Shown here one piece after another: positions 6,344-12,933 of a stretch of 12,933 nucleotides of DNA. The notes beneath the pieces were generated by a model that was given only the letters and a program-made list of their open reading frames with translations, did no database searches and was not told the origin of the DNA. A program made the translations under genes and the position numbers. This DNA comes from Desulfobacula sp. (lineage in GTDB: Bacteria > Desulfobacterota > Desulfobacteria > Desulfobacterales > Desulfobacteraceae): assembly GCA_029940245.1 (NCBI GenBank), contig JAOZRF010000031.1, positions 1-12,933 of the forward strand, given 5' to 3'. Numbering within the stretch: position 1 is the first letter of the stretch; every line of letters starts with the position of its first letter.

Positions 6344-9325
6344 ATGGAAAACATTGCATTTGAAAAGGGTCAAAAACTTTATGGGTATCTTATTGAAGAG
6401 GTTACCCGGCTTGAAACCATAGATTCAGTGATGATTCAGCTAACGCACGTGAAAACAAAGGCCAGACATATCCATATTTATAATAAGGATAAGGAAAATA
6501 CCTTTGGTGTGTTTTTCAGAACTGTTCCAAAAGATTCCACTGGCGTGGCCCATATCCTTGAGCATACAGTGTTGTGCGGATCACAAAAATTCAATGTCCG
6601 TGATCCGTTTTTTTCCATGATCAAAAGAAGTTTGTCTACCTTTATGAATGCTTTTACCGCATCCGACTGGACCATGTATCCTTTTTCCACCCAGAATTCA
6701 AAAGATTATTATAATTTGATGAATGTCTATCTTGATGCTGCCTTTTTCCCGAGAATTGATGAATTGAGTTTTAAGCAGGAAGGACATCGTGTTGAAATTA
6801 TTGAAACAAAAGATAAAGGTATGGAACTTGAGTATAAAGGCGTTGTATACAATGAGATGAAAGGTGCCATGTCCTCACCTGATCAGGTTATGGGAAGATC
6901 TTTGCTTTGCTCTCTTTACCCGGACACGACCTATAGGAATAATTCAGGTGGTGAACCATCTAAGATCCCCTCCCTCACCTGGGAAGGCCTGAAAGATTTT
7001 CATGGCCGATATTATCATCCGTCTAATTCATATTTTTATACCTATGGCAATCTGCCCCTGGAAAAAACCCTTTCATTTATTTGTGAAAAAGCGTTGGATC
7101 AATTTGAACGACTCAAGGTGGATTCAAAAGTTCCTGCTCAACCCCGATGGGATTCGCCCCGGAAAATAAAAAAAACTTATGCATATTCAGACCTGAATGA
7201 CATATCAAAAAAATATCAGGCTTGTGTTGCCTGGCTGACCTGTGATGTTAAAGATTCTTTTGAAATCCTTGTGCTGACTGTTTTGGAACAGATCCTTCTT
7301 GGGAACGCAGCCTCGCCCTTAAGAAAAGCCCTCATTGATTCCGCTTTGGGATCTGCCTTATCAGATTCAACGGGATTTGACCCGGACAACAGAGACACCA
7401 TGTTTAGCTGTGGGTTAAAAGATATATCCGGGGATTCTGTTGAAACAGTGGAAAAAATCATATTTTCAACCATTCAGGAAATTGTAGATAAAGGGATTGA
7501 AAAAAAATTGATTGAGTCTGCCATCCATCAGATAGAATTTCACAGAAAAGAAATTACCAATACCCCATATCCCTTTGGTATAAAATTACTGCTTTCTTTT
7601 GCCGCCACACTTATCCATGATGGAGATCCCGTCTCCTGTATTAATATTGATAAAGATTTGAATACGTTGAAAGAAAAGATAAAAAAAGGCCCATTTCTTG
7701 AAAACAAATTAAAGCAATATTTTCTTGAAAATCCCCACAGAATACTCTTTACCCTTGAACCTGATGCAGATCTTGAACAAAAAGAGATTGAAAATATCAA
7801 AAAAGAGTTAAAAAATCTCTTAAAGCAAATGACCAGAAAAGATCTTGAAAAAATTCAAAAGGATACCAGCTTCCTTAAAGCGCTTCAGGAAAAAGAAGAA
7901 GATGTTTCCGTCCTGCCAACGCTTGAGCTTGTTGATGTGCCGCCACAAATAGAAATGATAAAGCCTGACAAGATCACGGGGGTTGATTTTTCCACCTGCT
8001 ATGATAAGGCAACTTCGGGTATCTTCTATTTTACTTGTCCTGTGGGGGCAGGCAATATCCCGATGGATCTGTTTGCCCTGGTACCATTTTTTTGCCAATC
8101 GTTTACAAATACCGGCACAAAGAAAAATTCCTATGATAAAATAGCTGAACTTATGGATCTTTATACCGGGGGGATATCTGCCTCCCCGTTTTCAGGATCT
8201 TATTTTTCAAAAGAAGCCCAGGCCCATTCTTTTATAGCCATCCAGAGCAAGGCCCTGGACCGGAATGTTGAAAAAATGTTTGATTTGATAAAAGAGCTTA
8301 TTGAAGAATACAGTTTTACGGATTTGGATCGGTTGAAAAGCCTTTTACTGCAATACCAGGCCGGAATGGAAGCCTCCATTGTTTCTACCGGACACAGGTA
8401 TGCCATTTCCCTTTCGTCCCGGTATCTTTCAATGGCATCGTATATTAATGAGCTCTGGCATGGTATTGCCCAATATCAATTTATCAAAGATATTATTGAA
8501 CAAATCAACACAAGCGACAATAAAAATAACATCCTTGAATCTCTATCAAAAAAAATGATTCGTATGGCCCAGTCGATTTTAAAGAAAGGCAATTTTAAAC
8601 CTGCGGTGATTGGGACCAAAAGCGTCATTAAAATAGCTGAGAAAAGGATTAATGCGATTCATGGACGTCTTTTAAATGATTCTGAAAAATTCTTTTTTAC
8701 GCCGGACATATCCTTTAAAAAAGAGATGCCCTTTGACGGATTTTATACCAATACATCCGTCTCCTTTGTCGGCCAGTCCTTTAAAACCGTTGGGCTGACC
8801 CATGAGGATTCTCCGGGACTTGCTGTGATCAGCAAGATACTTCGATCCATGTACCTTCACCGGGAAATAAGAGAAAAGGGTGGCGCTTATGGCGGTTTTG
8901 CCATTTATAACGCTGAAGAGGGACTGTTTTCATTTGGATCATACAGGGACCCCCATATCAAAAGAACCCTGGATGTCTATAAAAATGCCTGTGATTTTAT
9001 TGTCAATGGTGACTATTCTCAAACTGATGTCAAAGAAGCCATATTGCAGGTCTGCTCAGAGATAGACAAGCCTGAAACACCGGGCCCTTCAGCCATGAAA
9101 GCCTTTTACAGGGATATTACAAAATTGGATGATACCATCCGTCAGCAGTTCAAGGATGCCTTGTTACAACTTGATAAAAAAAGAATCCGGATTATTGCTG
9201 AACGCTATTTCACCATTGATGACTCACTAAAAGGGACAGCTGTTATTTCAAACAAAAAAAGTCTTGAAGAGGCAAATCTTCAACTTGCTTCAGAAGCAAA
9301 ACAATTAAATTTGTTTAAAATTTAA
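6344..9325 (+). CDS. M16C-family zinc metallopeptidase (presequence-protease/PreP-like)
   Basis: A 993-residue clamshell peptidase of the insulinase superfamily, closest in layout to PreP/Cym1 (M16C). These degrade short unstructured peptides inside a closed chamber. The inverted zinc motif HILEH (H70, E73, H74) lies in the N-terminal half, and the third ligand is E171 in YKGVVYNEMKGAMSSPD (164-180). DWTMYPFSTQNSKDYYNLM and GGEPSKIPSLTWEGLKDFHGRYYHPSNSYFY are further M16C signatures. A lysine-rich helical stretch (about 470-525) forms the hinge between halves. The C-terminal half has the substrate-binding REIREKGGAYGGFAIYNAE motif (near 845-865). No signal peptide is seen, so a cytoplasmic location is expected. 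The start is set by AGAGGA about 11 bases upstream of the ATG. It probably recycles peptides; a link to the preceding small protein is not shown. Confidence 0.93.
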   Translation: MENIAFEKGQKLYGYLIEEVTRLETIDSVMIQLTHVKTKARHIHIYNKDKENTFGVFFRTVPKDSTGVAHILEHTVLCGSQKFNVRDPFFSMIKRSLSTFMNAFTASDWTMYPFSTQNSKDYYNLMNVYLDAAFFPRIDELSFKQEGHRVEIIETKDKGMELEYKGVVYNEMKGAMSSPDQVMGRSLLCSLYPDTTYRNNSGGEPSKIPSLTWEGLKDFHGRYYHPSNSYFYTYGNLPLEKTLSFICEKALDQFERLKVDSKVPAQPRWDSPRKIKKTYAYSDLNDISKKYQACVAWLTCDVKDSFEILVLTVLEQILLGNAASPLRKALIDSALGSALSDSTGFDPDNRDTMFSCGLKDISGDSVETVEKIIFSTIQEIVDKGIEKKLIESAIHQIEFHRKEITNTPYPFGIKLLLSFAATLIHDGDPVSCINIDKDLNTLKEKIKKGPFLENKLKQYFLENPHRILFTLEPDADLEQKEIENIKKELKNLLKQMTRKDLEKIQKDTSFLKALQEKEEDVSVLPTLELVDVPPQIEMIKPDKITGVDFSTCYDKATSGIFYFTCPVGAGNIPMDLFALVPFFCQSFTNTGTKKNSYDKIAELMDLYTGGISASPFSGSYFSKEAQAHSFIAIQSKALDRNVEKMFDLIKELIEEYSFTDLDRLKSLLLQYQAGMEASIVSTGHRYAISLSSRYLSMASYINELWHGIAQYQFIKDIIEQINTSDNKNNILESLSKKMIRMAQSILKKGNFKPAVIGTKSVIKIAEKRINAIHGRLLNDSEKFFFTPDISFKKEMPFDGFYTNTSVSFVGQSFKTVGLTHEDSPGLAVISKILRSMYLHREIREKGGAYGGFAIYNAEEGLFSFGSYRDPHIKRTLDVYKNACDFIVNGDYSQTDVKEAILQVCSEIDKPETPGPSAMKAFYRDITKLDDTIRQQFKDALLQLDKKRIRIIAERYFTIDDSLKGTAVISNKKSLEEANLQLASEAKQLNLFKI

Positions 9326-9334
9326 ATAATTGCC

Positions 9335-9373
9335 GGTTTTTATTATTTGTATTCATAAACCTGAAATAAAACC
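9335..9373. terminator. Weak AT-rich inverted repeat between convergent genes
   Basis: GGTTTTTATT (9335-9344) and AATAAAACC (about 9365-9373) can pair with one bulged T across a 20-base loop. It lies in the 67-base gap where the + strand peptidase and the minus-strand acyl-CoA synthetase converge, where a bidirectional terminator would be expected. The stem is weak and no clear T run follows, so the call rests mainly on position. Confidence 0.25.
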
Positions 9374-9392
9374 AATCAAGCTGCAAGGCCCA

Positions 9393-11609
9393 CTAGGAAT
9401 TACTTTCCCACCAGTTACTATACCGGCACATTCCCCAGAGTGCCTTGACCGCTCTTTCAGGGGAAGGGAAAAATACACTTTTATATTCATATCCATCCAA
9501 CCTGTAAAGGGTTCTGCTGATTTCATCCGTCAAAAGGCTTACCCCTAGAACTGGTTTTTTATATTTTTGAGTTAATTTGATCACATATTGGGTATAGTCC
9601 TCTTCAAATTGCAGGATCGAATCTTTGAAAAGATTTGCCGTGGCCTTATCAATTGCAGGATCAGTTTTGAGCACGGATTCAATCATCTTCTTGACCAGCA
9701 CCCTTTTCCCATGAATCCCCAGATGGATTACAGCATCGCACCCATCCCATCTGAGCAGTTCTTCCAGACATGTTTTGGGAATGCCTGGATCATTTTCTCC
9801 CACAATATCAACAGGGTTCCCATGGCTCCAGAATGGCGGCAGAATTTTGTTAAGCCGTTCAATTATATCTTTAGAAAGCCCCGGCACCTCAAGCCCGTGT
9901 TCTAAGCAAAGATCTGTTGTAACAACGCCCCAACCGCCCCCAAGGGTCATGATGGCCACTCTTTTCCCCTTTGGCAGGGGCAAGGCTGAAAATACAGCAG
10001 ACAGGTCTAAAAGTTCCATGGGCTGATTCACCTGGATAATGCCTGCCTGTCTACAGGCCGCATTAAATATCCGTGTATCGGATGCCATGGCACCGGTATG
10101 GCTTGCCGCAGCTTTTTCACCCATACTGGTTCTGCCGCCTTTTAAAACAACCACAGGCTTTTGCCGGGATACCCTTGCCGCACTTTTAAAAAATCTTGAA
10201 CCGTCTTTTACGCTCTCAATATAAAGAACCACCGTCTTTGTCAGGGCATCAATTTCAAAGGCTTCCATATAATCTTCAATGGTGACCATGGCTTCATTTC
10301 CCGACCCTGAAAAAGCCCGGATACCGATATCCTGCTGCTCGGCAAAGGCCAGAAGCTGGGTTCCCATATTGCCTGACTGGCAGACGAGAGCGGTAGATCC
10401 TGGTCTTGGATAGGCATGGGCTGCATTGCAATAAAAATCAATATGAGGATTGCATATTCCCATGGTGTTGGGTCCAAGGATTAATATACCTGCATCATAG
10501 GCTGCTTTTGTAAGTTTTTCCTCTAAGTTTTTCCCTTGTTTGCCAATTTCCCTGAACCCGGAAGTGATCAACAATAATCCTTTGACATTTTTATTTTTTA
10601 AATCTGGTATCAGATCAATCACATGGTTTGCAGGAATGGTAACCACGGCCAGATCAATATCTTCTTTAATCTGGGAGACGGATGTATAGACGTGTCGGCC
10701 CGTAATTTCTCCGCCCCTGGGATTCACAAGATAAACCTTTCCCTTATAATCCCGGGACAAGGTATTGGTTAAAAGCATATGCCCCCATTTTCCCGGAGTC
10801 GAAGATGCCCCGATAAAGGCCAGTGATTTTGGATAGTAACAGGAAGCAAGCTTTGCTAAATCAATATCATAGCATTTATTTTTGACTTGCCTTGTCTGTT
10901 CCAGCATGATTAAACCGTCCACGGCAACAGGAGACCCATCAGGCTGTATAATCACAGGATTGATATCAATTTCTTTGATATTTGGAAAAGCGAATGCAAT
11001 ATCTGACAGCCCTTTGAGAATTTTTTTGAGTTCTTGTTTTTTAACTGCTCGTTCACCCCTGAAATCTTTTAAAAGTTTTTTTGCAGATATTTGTTCAAAC
11101 ATATCTTCCATATCCACATCATTTAAGGGAGCAATTTTAAAAACAATATCTTTTAATGCCTCCGTATATATTCCTCCCAGACCAAATAAAATGACCGGGC
11201 CAAACTGGGGGTCTTTAAACATGCCGGCTACAAATTCCCTTTTGCCTGACACCACAGGCTGAATAAGAAAGGCATCAATATCATCTTTCGCAGATATGTT
11301 CATTTCTTTTACAGCATTCACAACCTGGCTTTCATCATTTAATCCGACGCGCACAAGGCCTTTTTCCGTTTTGTGCAGAATATTTGTACTGATACCTTTT
11401 AGCACCACTGGAAATCCTGTTTCCCGACAGGCCGAAAGGATCTGGTCTATATCCGTTTCCCGTGTTTCTTCCACCACGGGGATATTAAATAATGCAAATA
11501 TTTTTTTTGCTTCGTCTTCAGGAATTGATTTTGGAATTGGGATTGAATTTATTTTTGAAGATGCTTTTAATCTGGCATCTATAAGTTTTTGAATATCAGT
11601 AAGTTTCAT
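9393..11609 (-). CDS. ADP-forming acyl-CoA synthetase, beta-alpha domain order
   Basis: NDP-forming acyl-CoA synthetase superfamily (acd/PatZ/succinyl-CoA-synthetase-like): acyl-CoA + ADP + Pi to acid + CoA + ATP, or the reverse. Residues 1-238 are the ATP-grasp (beta) part, with KGISTNILHKTEKGLVRVGL (71-90, conserved H79), GPVILFGLGGIYTE (137-150) and EIDINPVII (213-221). Residues about 256-385 are the CoA-binding Rossmann part, with AFIGASSTPGKWG (264-276) and GPNTMGICNP (379-388). Residues about 400-735 hold the ligase part with the phospho-histidine in AASHTGAMAS (H504). ATP-grasp first is the reverse of the PatZ order. Two motifs are atypical: GPNTMG where GPNCLG is common, and GNEAMV where GNxADV is common. 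No acetyltransferase domain is present. The substrate is unknown. The ATG follows the tetR stop with no gap; GGAG inside the tetR end is the ribosome site. Confidence 0.88.
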   Translation of the reverse strand: MKLTDIQKLIDARLKASSKINSIPIPKSIPEDEAKKIFALFNIPVVEETRETDIDQILSACRETGFPVVLKGISTNILHKTEKGLVRVGLNDESQVVNAVKEMNISAKDDIDAFLIQPVVSGKREFVAGMFKDPQFGPVILFGLGGIYTEALKDIVFKIAPLNDVDMEDMFEQISAKKLLKDFRGERAVKKQELKKILKGLSDIAFAFPNIKEIDINPVIIQPDGSPVAVDGLIMLEQTRQVKNKCYDIDLAKLASCYYPKSLAFIGASSTPGKWGHMLLTNTLSRDYKGKVYLVNPRGGEITGRHVYTSVSQIKEDIDLAVVTIPANHVIDLIPDLKNKNVKGLLLITSGFREIGKQGKNLEEKLTKAAYDAGILILGPNTMGICNPHIDFYCNAAHAYPRPGSTALVCQSGNMGTQLLAFAEQQDIGIRAFSGSGNEAMVTIEDYMEAFEIDALTKTVVLYIESVKDGSRFFKSAARVSRQKPVVVLKGGRTSMGEKAAASHTGAMASDTRIFNAACRQAGIIQVNQPMELLDLSAVFSALPLPKGKRVAIMTLGGGWGVVTTDLCLEHGLEVPGLSKDIIERLNKILPPFWSHGNPVDIVGENDPGIPKTCLEELLRWDGCDAVIHLGIHGKRVLVKKMIESVLKTDPAIDKATANLFKDSILQFEEDYTQYVIKLTQKYKKPVLGVSLLTDEISRTLYRLDGYEYKSVFFPSPERAVKALWGMCRYSNWWESNS

Positions 11610-12203
11610 TTATGCTTTTGCTCCGTTAAATATAATGTTTGTAATACCCGTTGATACCTTATCAATATCAAGTTGTCTGCTGAAAATAATTTCTCCGAGA
11701 CAGGCATGTTCAATGGCTCCTAATATCACTTTTCTTAATATTAAAGGGTCAATATCTGATCTAAGTTCTTTTTTCATTATGCCTTTTTTAATTATCTCAA
11801 GTATGGTGCGAGAATATTTTTGAATCATTTCATAGGCACCGGAATCAAAGAAACCCAGAGAATTACGAACCTCAAGCAGAAGGATTCTTGAAAAAATTCT
11901 GTTATCTGCATAGCTTTCAAGGCTTGAGAAAATAATGATTTCAAGCTGTTTGATACAGCTATTTTCTTTTGCGATCCTGCTTTCAATTTTTGTTTGGAAC
12001 GTAACAAAATGCTTGTTTAAAACCTGGTATAAAAGGTCTTTTTTGTCTTTGAAATATTTATAAATCAATCCTTCCGTGACCTTGGCATTTTTCGCAATTT
12101 CTGATGTGGTAATGGAATGAAAATCTTTTTGGGACATGAGAAGAGAAAAAGATTTCATGATTTTTATTCTGCCCGGTGGATTGGTTTTTCCTTTGTGCTT
12201 CAT
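11610..12203 (-). CDS. TetR-family transcriptional regulator
   Basis: A 197-residue one-component regulator. The N-terminal helix-turn-helix lies at about 32-51 (TTSEIAKNAKVTEGLIYKYF), followed by the typical KDKKDLLYQVL helix. Residues about 60-197 are the variable ligand-binding, dimerising domain. The start is placed at the ATG at 12203, which has AAGGAAGG directly upstream; a longer frame open to 12269 would begin inside the palindromic operator and add 22 residues not expected for the family. Its TAA stop is immediately followed by the ATG of the acyl-CoA synthetase, so the two are translationally coupled. A palindrome at 12258-12274 in its own promoter region suggests autorepression. 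A fatty- or organic-acyl-CoA ligand is plausible from the partner gene, but is inference. Confidence 0.9.
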   Translation of the reverse strand: MKHKGKTNPPGRIKIMKSFSLLMSQKDFHSITTSEIAKNAKVTEGLIYKYFKDKKDLLYQVLNKHFVTFQTKIESRIAKENSCIKQLEIIIFSSLESYADNRIFSRILLLEVRNSLGFFDSGAYEMIQKYSRTILEIIKKGIMKKELRSDIDPLILRKVILGAIEHACLGEIIFSRQLDIDKVSTGITNIIFNGAKA

Positions 12204-12257
12204 ATCCTTCCTTTTTTGAAAATAATATTGCCTGCCAAAATAGGGCAACATCAAAAC

Positions 12258-12274
12258 AGTAAGTAACACTTACT
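12258..12274. promoter_or_regulatory. Probable TetR operator
   Basis: AGTAAGT (12258-12264), AAC, ACTTACT (12268-12274): a perfect 7-3-7 inverted repeat, a size and symmetry usual for TetR-family dimers. It lies about 55 bases before the tetR start and just downstream of a -35-like TTGACA, covering the expected -10 region. No second copy was found in the window. Confidence 0.75.
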
Positions 12275-12289
12275 CAAAAAAGAAAAAAA

Positions 12290-12295
12290 TGTCAA
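12290..12295 (-). promoter_or_regulatory. -35 element of the tetR-synthetase operon
   Basis: TTGACA on the minus strand, a perfect sigma-70 -35 consensus. The -10 expected about 17 bases downstream falls in the operator palindrome and has no good TATAAT match there, so the promoter may be weak or only approximately placed. Confidence 0.5.
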
Positions 12296-12326
12296 CCCGG
12301 ATGATGGGGAAAAGCAGGGCAATCCC

Positions 12327-12365
12327 ATGTAAAACAAAAGTATCCTTAAAATGGTTGTTTTACGT
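12327..12365. repeat. Inverted repeat at the end of the unknown reading frame
   Basis: GTAAAACAA (12329-12337) and TTGTTTTAC (12355-12363) pair perfectly over nine bases, and outward through one T-G wobble and an A-T pair. The 17-base loop is AT-rich. The repeat abuts the stop of the minus-strand frame at 12365. No T run follows on either strand, so a terminator role is uncertain. Confidence 0.4.
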
Positions 12366-12769
12366 TAATCCGGCCGGGGCAAAATTAAATCAAGATGTAT
12401 AAAAAAATTGGGGCTGAATTTTCTAAAATAATCTGTTTCCAATAATATCCTCGTATGTATAAGATAATTTGTGAAATCAAGTTCAAAAAATTTTCTTTGA
12501 CTTCGATATTGGCGTGAAATTGTATTTTGATATATAGAAAATTTTCTACCTCCACCATAATATGGTTTCACCTGACGTTGAAATCTGCTACCAATGGAAA
12601 TATGAGATAAAACTCTTTCTAATGAAAGAAAATAATTATCAAATGCTCGATAATAGTTACCAACATCGTCGTGTTCAACAAGACTGCTATTTAAATATTT
12701 GATGAGTGGATTAAGTGGGTTATTCGTAAATTTTTTAATTTCTACTTTCAGATTTAAGGGTTTTTCCAT
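12365..12769 (-). CDS. Hypothetical protein, unrecognised, possibly remnant
   Basis: The most protein-like part starts at the ATG at 12769 and gives 134 residues; the frame remains open upstream to a GTG at 12862, where there is no ribosome site. The weak GGAAA before 12769 does not settle the start. Visible: an N-terminal MEKPLNLKVEIKKF, a helical EHDDVGNYYRAFDNYFLSLE segment, a glycine/tyrosine turn (KPYYGGGRKF), an arginine-rich RQYRSQRKFFELDF helix and a C-terminal NYLIHTRILLE segment. No membrane segment or signal peptide is obvious. The alternation of amphipathic helices is loosely like HEPN-type or Cthe_2314-like helical proteins, a weak guess. The DNA is more AT-rich than the neighbouring genes. 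It could be an intact small orphan or the end of a decayed or transferred gene. Confidence 0.5.
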   Translation of the reverse strand: MEKPLNLKVEIKKFTNNPLNPLIKYLNSSLVEHDDVGNYYRAFDNYFLSLERVLSHISIGSRFQRQVKPYYGGGRKFSIYQNTISRQYRSQRKFFELDFTNYLIHTRILLETDYFRKFSPNFFIHLDLILPRPD

Positions 12770-12933
12770 TGGAATATTTCCACAAACCATTCTATCATAT
12801 ATTTTCCCTTTATTATTATTCAAGAGCATTGAAACAATGCTGCTACAAACTGAAAATAACACTCTACTTTTTGCAATAGTTGTTTACTTTACTCCTTGAG
12901 ATCGAGATTTCACTTTCGCCCATCCTTCTGTAT
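12770..12933. other. Right-end AT-rich stretch with no supported gene
   Basis: Apart from the possible upstream extension of the hypothetical frame (to 12862), I see no gene here. On the minus strand AAGGAG occurs at 12891-12896, but no ATG or GTG lies at a usable distance, and short frames entering from the right edge stop within about 20 codons. No terminator or repeat was recognised. Confidence 0.4.

Noticed and set aside
10882..11262. A + strand open frame opposite the acyl-CoA synthetase
   Set aside because: It overlaps well-conserved ATP-grasp coding sequence on the other strand and has no family resemblance or ribosome site.
12204..12269. A longer TetR protein starting at 12269
   Set aside because: That start lies inside the operator palindrome, lacks a ribosome site, and adds a non-family N-terminus; the ATG at 12203 has AAGGAAGG directly upstream.
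1..12933. CRISPR arrays, insertion sequences, tRNA or rRNA genes
   Set aside because: No regularly spaced repeats, transposase motifs or recognisable structural-RNA sequences were seen on either strand by eye.

Overview
The window reads as a chromosomal segment of a low-to-medium G+C, Gram-negative anaerobe. An origin in the sulfate-reducing Desulfobacterales (Desulfobacterota) fits best, as an inference from gene content: DapL-type lysine synthesis, two MoeA paralogues with one fused to a periplasmic-binding-protein-like domain, a cytosolic M16C peptidase and an ADP-forming acyl-CoA synthetase, plus the tail of an OmpA-type outer-membrane protein. No rRNA, tRNA, CRISPR array, insertion sequence or phage gene was seen.

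Layout. (1) Positions 1-47 hold the last codons of an OmpA/MotB-type protein on the + strand, followed by a strong hairpin terminator at 114-163. (2) Positions 286-5665 form a tightly packed minus-strand block, in transcription order rsmA (ksgA), dapL, moeA, and a second moeA fused to a PBP-like domain. A weak terminator-like hairpin at 204-233 follows it. (3) Positions 5666-5928 are a divergent control region rich in short palindromes. (4) Positions 5929-9325 on the + strand hold a small protein (coiled coil, basic linker, winged-helix-like C-terminus), then a 993-residue M16C metallopeptidase. (5) Positions 9393-12203 on the minus strand form a two-gene operon: a TetR-family regulator whose stop codon directly abuts the start of an ADP-forming acyl-CoA synthetase. 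A perfect 7-3-7 palindrome lies in its promoter region. (6) Positions 12365-12933 are AT-rich, with one unrecognised minus-strand reading frame.

How the genes work together. The block in (2) mixes ribosome maturation (RsmA), diaminopimelate/lysine synthesis (DapL) and metal insertion into molybdopterin (two MoeA enzymes). Two divergent MoeA copies may serve molybdenum and tungsten separately. The PBP-like extension could be a cytosolic oxyanion-binding module. The operon in (5) looks like a self-regulated acyl-CoA/energy module that interconverts acyl-CoA and acid while making or using ATP. The (4) pair has no proven common function. The least explained items are the 120-residue protein with its palindrome-rich leader, and the unknown frame at the right end.
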